Source of the DNA: Sitta carolinensis
Lineage: Eukaryota > Chordata > Aves > Passeriformes > Sittidae
Direction: 5' to 3'
Assembly: GCA_032173965.1 (NCBI GenBank)
Contig: JAVUNC010000004.1
Location: 20,375,001 to 20,439,000, forward strand
Length of the DNA: 64,000 nucleotides
Both the position numbers and the translations under genes were made by a program. The notes beneath the pieces were generated by a model. That model was not told the origin of the DNA. It saw only the letters and a program-made list of their open reading frames with translations, and did no database searches. Of this stretch, positions 53,833 through 64,000 are shown in pieces. Positions within the stretch are counted from its first letter, which is position 1. Every line of letters begins with the position of its first letter.

Positions 53833-56800
53833 TTTTTGTGTTGTTTTGACCCTGGACTAGCTATAAGATGTAAAAGCACATTATTTTCTAATTCTGGCTT
53901 ATCAAGCAGTCTTAAAAGTGAAGCAATATTGTTACCATAGATAGCTTTTCACCAAACAACAAAGCGATTCATCTTCTGCAAGACACGCAATGTTTGCATG
54001 AGTCCTGGTGCAGTACTGTGTGTTGTAAATCTAGCTCACAACAATACTCATAATGCAGCAGTGCCAAGAGATTTCAGGAAACATTCCACAAACCATCCTG
54101 GGTGTTCATCAGCATCTGATCTCAGTGACAACAAAGGATGGGCCAAATGCTACACAGTGATAGATTTTTCCTGAGTGGCATGAGGTGCTGTGGCACACAC
54201 TGCAGTGGGAATGAATCAAATCCCCCAGTGCCATATGTGAAGTCACCGTGCTACTTCAGACACTATCCATAAACTTTCCAAAAGTTATATAGTATAATTG
54301 GAATTCAGGGGAAAAAAACCAACAAAATAATGTTAGCTCACTCTTATTTATAAAGTGTCTTACTCCTTCAACAAATTTACCATTAATATAAAAGGAAAGA
54401 AGAGGTTAAATATTAGATTGCTGAAGATGAGGAAATATTTCTGTAATTGTTAGTTAATGCTCTTCCCTTATCATTAGTTAATGTGTTATTGCAGCTATTG
54501 GGTTAGCTTGCATTATTATTCCTTTCATTAAAATATGTTCTAAATAGCTCACTGGTTTTCCAAGCCCTCTGTCAGAAAGACCTAAGTTGGGAAAAGATAA
54601 GGAGATGTAGGCATCCTTTTGCACAAACCTTATGTAGTGCTTTTTGATTGAAGTACAAAAAACTTAAATACTTTCTACATTTTTGACATATGTCCCTCCT
54701 ACAAGACAAGGAAAAGCACAAATTTAAATTGTCGGTTTGGAATCAAAATAATTTTAAAAAGTCATCCTTTTATGTTTCTTTGTATCTGGGGTTTTTTTTA
54801 GCACATCTTGTTGCTTGTTGTAAGGTTAAAGTAGCAGGTGTTTTCCTGCAATTATTTTCCCCCATTCTGCTCTTAAATTTTATTCTTGATGAAGTGTGGG
54901 AAAGAACAGTTAGTTTGCACAAGTCAAAGAGGTTTGGGGTTAGTAGTAGCCTCCTAAGTGAGGGATGGGATTGGGTGGCTGTGGCAGGTTGAGCAGGATT
55001 TTGATGACAAATAGAAGTGTTAGGGAAATGTGTTAGTGTTTTTAAATCTACAGAGGACAGAAGTCAGCCCAATGCTGACTTCTGGGCTGTGTTTTTAGAA
55101 GATCTTGAACAGGAAACTGTGAGCTGGGACTTAAAGGGAGCAGAAAGGACTAGGATCTGGGTGGGTCAAGAATGAAAAAGAGATGTCCTTGGGGTTTCTG
55201 GTAAATGTGAGTACTGAGCCTGGAGGAAGGGGCAGCTTTCAAGTAGGAGCATCAGGACACATGAGGTTTGGATACAGAAGCCTGAGTTTTTGCAGTTTAG
55301 AGAAATGCAAGAAAATGGAGACTGTAATGCAAGACTCTTAAGAACTGCTTAGGACTGCTTTTGGACCACTGTCTCTTGCCTCATTCTTGATCTACTTTTT
55401 GTTGGAATCTGCAGCCTAACCTCACTGTCATTCACTCTGTACCAGGGACAGGCTATCCCAGCTATGCTATGAAGCATGCGATCAGTTATATTGTCCCAGA
55501 TAAGCATGCCATGCTGTAGCTCACTTTATCTGATTATAATACAGTAGTGTGTCCTCTCTGAACACACTCAGGCAATCTGCTGAGGGCAGAATGTGCTGGT
55601 GCAAATTTAGCTATCTTCACTGGGAGTCCTTCACTTTTAGAGTAGAGGTTCTCAACAGCTGGAAGGTCATTACACAAAAGTGCTTTTTTCCCCAAAATTT
55701 CTTTAGGCTTTGAGTCTTTCTTTCAGAAAGATATTTCTCATTAAATTTAAGACCTCTGCCTGGTTGCCTTGAACTTCTTCTGAAGCCAATGGAAAATGGA
55801 AAGTAACCCTTGGGGGCAGAAAAGCTTTTAAAGAACATCTCTTCCTAAAATCTAGTCTATTCAGAAAAGCAAGTGGGAAGTGGGCAGACATGCTAATTTA
55901 ATTTTTCCTATTAGTCTCACCCTATTCCTCCTTTTCCATAATACTGATTTTTAGAGCCACCTCTTTGATATTACTGTGTGTACTTGTTTAGTGGTTCTGG
56001 AGATGATCTGCTAAAACATCTCATTTGCACATGCTTGACTTGCTCTTCTGCAGTGATCAGCTGAGATATAAGATGACCTATGCTGCTACAGAACATAAAA
56101 GATTATTTTCTTTTTTCAAAGCAAAAGAGCTTTGATGTTTTGGAAATGAAGGTCAAGAGTTTTGTTCCTAAGCTTATAGACAGAGTGGATGTCATTAAAA
56201 AGTCAGCATTTACTAAGGTTGATTATGTCTTCTAGCATTGTTGACAAGCATGAGACTTCCTTGAGCAACAGATCATGACATTTGAGAGCAACTTCCCCCT
56301 GTAACTCTGATATTTCACTTCTGGATCATATTTATAGCAAAGTCATAATTTTCACCATGTGTCAACACATTTATCCTTGAAGATAACTTTGAGATTATAT
56401 CTCAGAAATAAAAACTAATGATTTTTATTTATCAGGAAAATTTCAAAGTGATAATCAAATAAGTGTAAAATTGCTTTTATAGTCTTTTATAGCTTTTACA
56501 TGTAACATTTCTTTTACTTTGCTACAGTTCCAAAGATCAATTAATCTCCTCTGATAAATGAAAAATTATTTAGCTATCAGGTAATATCCAAACTCATTCA
56601 TCAAAACTCGGCTTCTTAGAAGTACTATGGAATACTGGGCTTCTTTTCATAAGAAATTATTGCTGTAAGAATTGTTGATGGTATTTAATCATAGCAATAT
56701 CTAAGAAGGAAGCAGAATGTGATTAATTAAATACTAGGTTGATAAGCATTATTTAGCAAAGGGGACAGTTATTAGAATCAGGTTTAAATTAATTAATTTC

Positions 56801-57052
56801 AAGAATTTAATACAGTAATTTCTAATTTAATTCTATTCCTTCTAGCTTTTCTTAATGTGCCCCATGTTTTAATGAAATCCCAAGCATCTCTTTAACAAAC
56901 TGTTTATCAACTCAGAATCTAGATTTTTGCCACCTGATGATGACAAGCAGAACATCCAGGAGGGACTCACTTGTTTTGAAAAATACTAACATAACAACAT
57001 CAAAGAGATTATTGACAATATAGATTATTGATTAGATAGATTAAAAATCTCT

Positions 57053-57562
57053 CTGCCCTTGTGAGACTCCACCTGGAGTATTATGTCCAGGTCAGGAGTC
57101 CTCAGCACAAGATGTGGACCCCTTAGATCAGGTCCACAGTAGGTCACGAGCTGATCAGAGGGCTGGAGCCCCTCTCCTGTGAATACAGGCTGAGCGATCT
57201 GGGGATGTTCAGCCTGGAGAGCAGTAGGCAACTCACAACCTTGCAGTACCTAAAAGGGGCTTTTAAAGAAGAGGGAGAGTGACTTTTTACCTGGATAGGT
57301 AGTGATAGGATAAGATTTGAACTTAGAGATTTAGATTAAATCTTAGGAAGAAATTCTTGACTCTGAGGGTGGTGAGGCACTGGCACAGGTTGCCCAGAGA
57401 AGCTGTGGATGCCCCATCCCTGGATGTGTTCAGGGCCACGTTGGATGGGGCTTTGAGCAATGTGGTCACTGTGCTTTGAGATGTCCTTGCCCTTGCCAGG
57501 AGGTTGGAACTACCTGATCTTTAAGGTCCCTCCCAACACAAGCCATTCTGTGATTCCACGAG
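57053..57562 (+). mobile_element. CR1 LINE 3' fragment (about 510 bases)
   Basis: Sense CR1 of a different subtype: GCCCTTGTGAGACTCCACCT, CTGGAGCCCCTCTCCTGTGA, GAGGCACTGGCACAGGTTGC, GAGAAGCTGTGGATGCCCCA, then CTTTAAGGTCCCTCCCAACA and an ATTCTGTGATTCC end. It is 5'-truncated and carries small deletions. Confidence 0.92.
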
Positions 57563-58041
57563 TAAGTAAAGTGTATGCAAAAACCAGAATGACACAGACC
57601 AACTGTCAGTCAACAGCCTATCTATAGAGGAAAAGAAGTTTAGTTACATCCAGCAACTAAATGTGGATAGTGAGGCTTTAAACCTCTTCACCTAATCTAT
57701 TATATTTGTTTTCATACCTATGGGAACAAAAAAAACCCTCTTGTTTTAATCTAAATTAGACCCACTATCAGACTGTTATCTTAATCATTGCTTTGACTGT
57801 AATGACTTAATTAACCTCTGAGCACATACCTGCAATAATCTCATACATTTTCATTTTGGTTTTATAGCAAATATAAAATATAGCATAGTTTCTATATAGT
57901 TTATCTCTGGCATGAGTTTACAGAGACATTCCATAGAAGGAACTGAATACACAGGAAGAAATGAATTGGTTTTTTCTCCAGGGAAATTTCTTAGGGTTTT
58001 GAAAGAATGCCTGCCTTGAACAAAGAAGAAAACAAAACACA

Positions 58042-58081
58042 TCTTTTTTGGTTTTTTTTTGGTTTTTTTTGTTTTTTTTTG
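58042..58081. repeat. T-rich (TTTTTTGG)n tract
   Basis: Long T runs separated by GG or G, about 40 bases, directly before a CR1 fragment. It is low-complexity sequence. Confidence 0.8.
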
Positions 58082-58121
58082 CTTCACCAGCACTGTTGCA
58101 TTTCTTTGGATATGCTCCAGC

Positions 58122-58336
58122 AAATTCATTAGGAAAAATTTCTTCATTGAAACAATTATCAGGCATTGGACCAGGCTGCCCAGGGAAATGGTTGAGTCAC
58201 CATCCCTGGGGGTACTTAAAGGACATGTAGATGTGGTACTTAGGGCATGGTTTAATAGTGGACTTGGCAGCATTCAATTAACAATTGAATTCAATGATCT
58301 CAGGGGCCTTTTCCAAAGTAAAGGATTCTGTGAATC
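58122..58336 (+). mobile_element. CR1 LINE 3' end fragment (about 215 bases)
   Basis: Sense CR1: TCATTAGGAAAAATTTCTTC, CAGGCTGCCCAGGGAAATGG, TTGAGTCACCATCCCTGGGG, GTGGTACTTAGGGCATGGTT and a decayed GGATTCTGTGAATCTG end. It lies about 560 bases after the 57053-57562 copy in the same orientation but belongs to another subtype, so the two are separate insertions. Confidence 0.9.
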
Positions 58337-59806
58337 TGAGGCAGATGCACCAAGAAGCAAGGAGATGTTCCTAACGACCCTGAGGTGGGAGAACTCATGA
58401 AAATGCCTGAGAACAGACCTCCCAAGTATAATGGCCTCTAAATCCCACCCACTCTTGCAGCTGGTGGTGTGAGGGAATACTGGATGATCACACATCAAAG
58501 GATATGGCCACAGAGGGAGATGTATCTCAGTACTCTGCTTTTCCAGGCAAAGCCATGATAAAATGTTTGAGGTTCATCCCAGAGTGCTCCTCAGGGACTG
58601 CATCCAAAATCAGCTTGTGTCTACTCCATGAGGAAGGCTGAGGTCTTCCTCAAGCACCAGCCTATGGTCATGCTCAATGTTTGATAAATATGGTCTGGGA
58701 AACAAAACCCTGGTTTGTGGGTTTTTTTGCTGCAGGAGCTGGACTTGTGGCCTTCTCACTCACTGAGTGGTCTGGTTCTTCCAGAGGGGAAGCTTCACCC
58801 TTCACAGGGTGAAAATTCCAACAGCCCAGGTGCATCACAGACACTGCTGAACTGACAAACTCTGCCAGCTCAGCATGAAGTAAATGTATGGCCAATATTA
58901 GGCATTCAGCTGGCACAAATCTTTCCCAGAAACTTTTTTTGTTCAAGCTAACTTTAAGGAATAAATATAAAAGCTGCCACATGAAACTAAATATTTTCTG
59001 GGACATTAATTCATTTCTGCAGTGATGTGCAGAGGAAAGTTCTGAAAACTGATTTACAGAGGTTTTGAGACCTCTGATGTACCAGAGTTTAATTTTTTGT
59101 ATTCAAGGTGAAGTCCTGGACTTTTCTCAGGCTTATTCATTTTCCTGGAATGTTATTCAATACATTTAAAACAAAACATGAAGACTAGCATAGTCTTGGT
59201 GTGAAAACATGCTGAAGAGGGCTCAGTGTGGTGTTACTGTCCCAATCCTGCAAAATGGGAAATGTGTTGTAATAAAACTATTTCTAGACCTTCATGCAGT
59301 TGCTCTAAGCACCTTATTAATTTATTTTTTTAGCTGAACATGGGGATATTTTAATCTTTTGTAAGATTGTGTCAATTCTTTGAAGATAAAAGGGCTCTTG
59401 ATGCCTAAAACCCTGATGAAAACCAGATTACAAGTAGCATATTTTATCTATGAAGGAAGATTTTTAGTTACTTTGGTTTGTGCTTTAGCTCTGCTTTTTT
59501 TCCTGTTGACCTAGACATTGTCCTTTAGTAAAGTTCAACATTAATAGCCAGAAGGATTGATGATGTTTCAACAGAGAAAAGATTTAAAATTTAATACCAA
59601 CTAGGTAGCAGAGCCACACACAGATTCTCTGCTTGTGCTAAGACATTTGGACATAGACAACAGATCTATGATGCTTTATAAAGAGTCAGATTTGAACCCA
59701 GGGGAGTGGGTTTGTGTGTCTCACAAATTACTGTCTTTAGTGTCCTAATTGATTCCATCTGTAGTTTTACACCCTTTCCTTTTTTTTCTTCCTCTTTCCT
59801 TTGTAG

Positions 59807-59954
59807 TCAGAGCTACCTTCAAACTGCAAGTGACGTGCCTGGGGGTCACAACCTGGATCCCTCTGCAAACTACAATTCCCCAAAGTTTCGCTCAAGGAAT
59901 CAGAGCTATATGAGAGCAGTGAGCACGCTCAGTCAGGCCAGCTGTGTTAGTCAG
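59807..59954 (+). CDS. DLGAP2: DLGAP2 exon with a GK-binding repeat (SRNQSYMRAVST)
   Basis: The 148-base exon follows the acceptor TTTGTAG at 59806. Its first base T completes an Asn codon with the AA of the previous exon, giving DHQ-N-QSYLQTASDVPGG. It continues with NLDPSANYNSPKFRSRNQSY (ending near 59909) and MRAVSTLSQASCVSQ, in phase 0 to donor GTGGGA at 59955. It contains one clear R-x-x-S-Y repeat (SRNQSYMRA) and a weaker NQSYLQ copy, both of the type that binds MAGUK guanylate-kinase domains. The donor departs from the GTAAG or GTGAG consensus, and an intron-retained transcript would add 25 residues before a stop at about 60027. No frame damage is present. Confidence 0.94.
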
Positions 59955-62900
59955 GTGGGAAATTCTTGTTATAATTTTTCTTATAGGTTAACTGCAGATG
60001 TGAGAGCTGTGACTAGTGGATGGGTTTAGGGTTTTTTGCATTTTTAAAATTAATATCAAACTGAGGATGTGAATTGTGGAAGTAATTCAGTTCTCAGGAA
60101 TGTAACTCAAAATTTCAAAAAACAACCCTGAATGCTAGAGGCAAAGAGACACTATCAAACATGATATTTTCCATTTATTTTTTATTAAAAATATAAATAC
60201 TGGTGTTTTTATTTTCAGTCCATATTAAATATTTAAATGTTAAGAAGATTCAAACTGAGCAAGAAGAATACAGTCCTACAATACTTATAATCTGAAAATA
60301 CCTGCTTTGTTTTCAGTAAATGTGGGTTGTCAGATTAAGATATAGATTGAAAAAAAAATATGCTCCAAAGGAGCTGTGATTCATCCTAAATCAAATCACT
60401 CACTCTTCTTGGGTGAAAGATTAAGTCCCATCAACTATTCTATGTATGGGGACTCCTGAAAAGGTACAGTTTTCTTCCCTACCGGTTTTATGTCTGTTAG
60501 TTAGTACTAACTCATGGTAAAGGGAGGCCTGAATCACAGCTGAAGTACAATAAGCCATAAGAATTATGTGCATGTTCTTTTTAGCCAAGGACTTTACATA
60601 AAATTTCCAATGTTTCTAATGTTTTTTGGTCCTGACTTTTCTGCCCTGTGTTGTTTCATGACAGATGGGCCCTGCACTCTTCTCAGACATGGTACTTAAT
60701 ATTTCTTTGACCATTTACTGAGCCACCTAAGGGTATACATACACAATGGTTACGTTAAAAGAGAAATCTTTTTAAAGCAATTTCATATTCATTCATATTC
60801 GATTTGTATTGCATGGCTATTCAGGCCTGGATTCAACTCATCTAACTTGAGGCTTTTAACTGAGGCAACCTCTGTAGTTAATGGAGCAAAAGAGTTTCTT
60901 CCAGGACAGCGCACATCCCAAGTGGGCTGAGAGCCCTCTGGAAATGCTTGTCAGTCTCCACGGACTGTAGAGAGCTGGGAGGGGCTAGTCACCTGACTAA
61001 TGCCCTTCAGTCAAATTCCTTAATTTACATGAGGTAATTCTAAATATAATCTTATGTAGCACACATTAGAATTAGAAACAGTCATTTTCCAAACCTTTCA
61101 CTATTTTTCTCACAGCTCCCTTGTTCCCATCATTCTGATGCCTTGGTTTTTATTACACTGGTTTGTTTATTTTGTCTTTTTATTATATTCTGCTTTGAGA
61201 AAGTTTCAAGTATATTAAATTCTACATTCAAAATAAATGCTGTCAGCTTCCCCTAACAATGTTCTCACAGAGAACTAGTCTAACATCTTCTGCCTCTTTG
61301 ACCATGTGTTCATGATGTTCACTGAGCTGTCCATGATGATTAAATGGTTTCAGTAGTGGTTAAAATTCTTCATTTCAGTGTGCATTACCTGGAAGGTGTC
61401 CACAGTAGATTTAATTTGCAGGTAGATTGCTCAATTGGCCAGATTAACTAAACCTGCTGCATATAGGTCCTTGCATTAGTGTTCACTAACCTGTGCAACT
61501 TTGTGTTAGCCACACACTTCCTACCTCACAGTCCAGCTATTTCCAGACCATTAATAAATTCATTTAATAGATACTACCCAAAGCAAAAGTATTAAAATAT
61601 CAGGTTCTGAACATATACTGTTTCCTGGTCTTTCCATGACACCATCCTCCTCTCATTCCGTCTACATAATAGCAGTTTGTATAATTTGTGGTATTTTTAT
61701 GCCTTTTTGCTGTGAGATCCTTTCTTTTTCACACCTGAGAAAGGGTAGACTCAAGAAGAATGCTAAATTCTATGGTTTGTATTTTCAATTTAAGTTTGAA
61801 AACTTTTAATTTTCTATTGTCAATAGCCTTTCTTTGAAAGAAGTGGCTAAGACTTACAGAGTTTATGGACTAAATTACCATATATTTCTTTATCAACAAT
61901 ACTGTAAAACAGTTCGGAGTAAGATTTTTTTTATCTCTTTGATATTACATTAGTTTACTTAAGTTTATTAAATTTTAATTTATGAAGAGTAATTTAATTC
62001 TTTTCAGAAGATTTTTAGTAGCCAAAATATCTTACACAAAATTAAAATATCAGTTAATAATCATCAAAACTTCTCTATAAAATTTCCATTTACTTAACCA
62101 AAATCCTAAAATATTTGAAACATTTGATGGGACTCTCTTTCCATAATGAATAAAGCACTAGGAGCACCTAGCAGCTGTATAGGAAAATTAATATCAGCTG
62201 GATGTGCCATTTAGTGATGCTATAAATTTAACTTGTAAAATTATTCAAACTGATTCTGATTTCTAGCATTCACTTTTTAGTAAAGAATTATTTTCAAAAT
62301 AAGTCATGTCATTGTCCTATATTCTGATAGGAAGTGTTAGCTTCCTATCTGATTTTGGATAAACATAATATAGAATTATTCAGGTATATTTAGGTAGTTA
62401 GGGCTGCCTTCAGTGAACCTTTGAAAAATGCTGTAGGTAGAATTAAGGCATTAATCTTCAAAACAGCAACATATGGTAACCTGCCAAGAGGTTCCCCAAG
62501 CCTGGCCGCTGTTCCTAAGCCCTAAATTTATCAGGAAAATTGCCTCTAAAAAGACACAGTGTTGCATCATGCCATCCTCGAGGCAGGGCTAGCAGGTAGA
62601 TGCCGGGTCCGGCCCAGGAGCTGCAGGGAGCTGGAGGCTCCAAGGGGACAGCTGGGAGAGGGTGCAGGAGCCCCAGCTGGGCCACTCTGCCAGGCAGGGT
62701 TCCACAGCACACCTGCTGCTCGAAGGGTCAGATTTTATATAATACTGCCGAAGAAAAGGTTCTTCCACGGCAGTGAACGGCTAACCCCGTTAACCAGGGA
62801 GTGAGTTTGCCTTGCGTCCCTTCTCAACTATGCCAAAAGATATTAAATGTAGTATTAATGTATGGCATGTGTGATGCATTTAATATAGACGAGTAAACAG

Positions 62901-63068
62901 CTGATGTAAGTTTAAAAATGTGAATGTGATCAGAAGGGATTACTACATTTTAACTATTTGCTAAAACAGTTCTTCATCGATGTACAGGTGTCCATTTGAG
63001 ATGTTGAGGCCGTGATGATCACAAAAAAAGCAAGTCAAAAATCAAATGCATTGTTGTTGTTTATTCAG
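59955..63068 (+). other. DLGAP2: DLGAP2 intron (3.1 kb)
   Basis: This short AT-rich intron, with donor GTGGGA and acceptor TTTATTCAG, holds no transposon or gene I recognise. A GC-richer, partly CpG-containing patch near 62490-62800 stands out from the background. Confidence 0.75.
62490..62800. other. GC-rich intronic patch of unknown role
   Basis: About 300 bases rise clearly above the surrounding AT-rich level, with several CpG sites (for example in ATGCCGGGTCCGGCCC). It starts about 580 bases before the 63069 exon. It has short open frames on both strands but no convincing splice sites or recognised protein. It could be a regulatory element or an old unrecognised repeat. Confidence 0.35.
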
Positions 63069-63288
63069 ATGAGTGAAGCAGAGGTTAATGGACAGTTTGA
63101 ATCGGTGTGTGAATCAGTGTTTAGTGAAGTTGAAGCTCAGGCAATGGATGCCCTTGACCTCCCTGGATGTTTCCGAACAAGGAGCCACAGTTACTTGCGT
63201 GCCATTCAGGCAGGCTATTCCCAAGATGATGAATGTATACCTGCGCTGACATCTTCCAACATCACCTCAACCATCAGGTCAACCACAG
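63069..63288 (+). CDS. DLGAP2: DLGAP2 exon with a GK-binding repeat (TRSHSYLRAIQAG)
   Basis: The 220-base exon follows TTTATTCAG at 63068 and opens in phase 0: MSEAEVNGQFESVCESVFSE, then AMDALDLPGCF and RTRSHSYLRAIQAGYSQDDE (63177 on), ending with SNITSTIRSTT and one overhanging G before donor GTAAGC at 63289. It carries the most typical family repeat (R-S-H-S-Y-L-R-A-I followed by acidic SQDDE), which binds guanylate-kinase domains of PSD-95-type scaffolds. The first codon is ATG where I recall Val (GTG) in mammalian DLGAP2 and DLGAP1; it is an internal Met, not a start. The next exon, expected to supply the proline-rich KKTPPPVPPR region, lies beyond the window. Confidence 0.95.
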
Positions 63289-64000
63289 GTAAGCAAGTCT
63301 CCACTGACCCTTCCACTGCTCTGCATGTAAAAACATATCAGCTTGCTTTCTGAAAGGATATTTGACATTAGAAACATTTGCCCTGTGTAGAGATAATGTT
63401 TGATACCAGCATTCTTATGTTTGTAATACTGTAACATTGTGGCTTCATCTTGGAATAAGCTCTTTCTGGGAAGAATCCTGCATGCATGATGAAATAGACT
63501 TGAATTTTTGACCTCTATTTCACATACATACAGTTATCAAGGTGCAAATATAAAAATGCAAGTGCAAATGGTATCATTTCAGTATTCCTAGACATTTATG
63601 TGGTTTATCTATCAAGTAATCGATCTTCTAAGTGAGATTAGTTGTGCAAATTTTAATTTAGGTGTTAAAGTATGGAAAAAAAAAAAGAGAGGATTGAAAA
63701 TATTTGGTTTAAATACTCGAAGGCAATAAATGTAAAGGTAATTAGTTACTTTCTGGGAAGGTGTAACCAATTGTATCAGAGCACTGAATTGCAAGGTTTT
63801 GGCAAGCTTCACACATCTGCTATTACTCATCAGTATCCATTAGCATTCATTGTTATAACACTTGCTGTTAAGACCTTTTAACAATCCTCCAGCAACTTTC
63901 TTTTTACTTATTAATTGCTTATCAAAGACAATAGTTTTATCCATTTTAGAATTTTAGCATGTATTGGTAGAGAAAAGATTTCACAGAGAGCCATTAAATA
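63289..64000 (+). other. DLGAP2: Start of the next DLGAP2 intron
   Basis: From donor GTAAGC to the window edge the sequence is AT-rich, with an 11-A run near 63676 and no recognisable exon, repeat family or RNA gene. Confidence 0.7.

Larger units (their letters stand above)
44646..59806 (+). other. DLGAP2: DLGAP2 intron (exon at 44434 to exon at 59807)
   Basis: A 15.2-kb AT-rich intron. The first 8.6 kb hold only short A-rich and AT runs; no gene was recognised there. The last third contains three sense-orientation CR1 fragments (about 53285-53832, 57053-57562 and 58122-58336) and a T-rich tract at 58042-58081. The acceptor is preceded by a long pyrimidine tract (CCTTTTTTTTCTTCCTCTTT). Confidence 0.78.
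12501..63288 (+). other. DLGAP2: DLGAP2 gene, partial (five coding exons)
   Basis: This span holds five consecutive coding exons of DLGAP2, the SAP90/PSD-95-associated protein 2, a cytoplasmic scaffold of the excitatory postsynaptic density. The phases agree at every junction: exon ends leave 1, 0, 2, 0 and 1 bases and the next exon supplies the complement. Acceptors end in AG and donors begin with GT in all cases. The encoded blocks match my memory of vertebrate DLGAP2 rather than DLGAP1, notably the N-terminal MKGLSGSRNQPQLC and the HHRCSPRSS block. Family proteins run to roughly 1,000 residues; about 572 codons are seen here, so the start exon(s) and the C-terminal GKAP-homology part lie outside the window. 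The gene identity is secure; exon completeness is limited by the window edges and by one frameshift in the large exon. Confidence 0.95.

Noticed and set aside
57851..58400. Overlapping frames on both strands near a T-rich tract
   Set aside because: They are made of low-complexity T/A sequence and CR1 tail.
1..64000. Prokaryotic-type systems, CRISPR arrays, operons or viral genomes
   Set aside because: The window has vertebrate exon-intron structure throughout; no regularly spaced direct repeats with spacers, no packed genes and no complete viral genes were seen.

Overview
The window is about 64 kb of AT-rich vertebrate nuclear DNA with long introns, consensus GT-AG splice sites and no operon-like gene packing. 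CR1 LINE fragments are the dominant repeat, several ending in the ATTCTRTG-type 3' tail, and no Alu-, B1- or L1-like sequence was seen. This points to a bird (or another sauropsid); a songbird is possible but not proven.

The only gene I can support is DLGAP2 (SAPAP2/GKAP2), on the + strand. It encodes a postsynaptic scaffold of the DLGAP family that binds the guanylate-kinase domain of PSD-95-type MAGUKs and connects them to SHANK. Five coding exons are visible: a 66-base micro-exon at 12501-12566, the large exon at 27384-28452, then 44434-44645, 59807-59954 and 63069-63288. Their split codons fit together in one reading frame, about 572 codons in all. The true 5' end lies upstream of the window, and the C-terminal GKAP-homology half lies downstream. 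The large exon carries the conserved N-terminal blocks, and the three later exons carry R-x-x-S-Y-type repeats that bind GK domains.

The large exon contains an apparent one-base deletion near 28155-28157, where a run expected to hold four C has three. Read literally, the protein would stop at 28166-28168 and lose every GK-binding repeat in the later exons. Because the downstream frame and all later exons are intact, a sequencing or assembly error, or a rare allele, is more likely than a dead gene.

Layout: 1-12500 upstream intron with low-complexity tracts only; 12501-12566 micro-exon, followed directly by a CpG-rich patch with a 5/10-bp minisatellite (12641-12832); 12567-27383 intron with a (TA)n tract, a perfect 86-bp tandem duplication (16351-16522), a TGAGA microsatellite and one CR1 tail; 27384-28452 large exon; 28453-44433 intron with a keto-rich G/T tract and a nested CR1 cluster (about 38965-39950); 44434-44645 exon; 44646-59806 intron with three + strand CR1 fragments; 59807-59954 exon; a 3.1-kb intron with a small GC-rich patch; 63069-63288 exon; then the start of the next intron.

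I found no RNA genes, CRISPR arrays, operons, complete transposons or other protein genes. The best leads are the micro-exon with its adjoining CpG-rich minisatellite, the frameshift, the perfect tandem duplication and the nested CR1 insertion.
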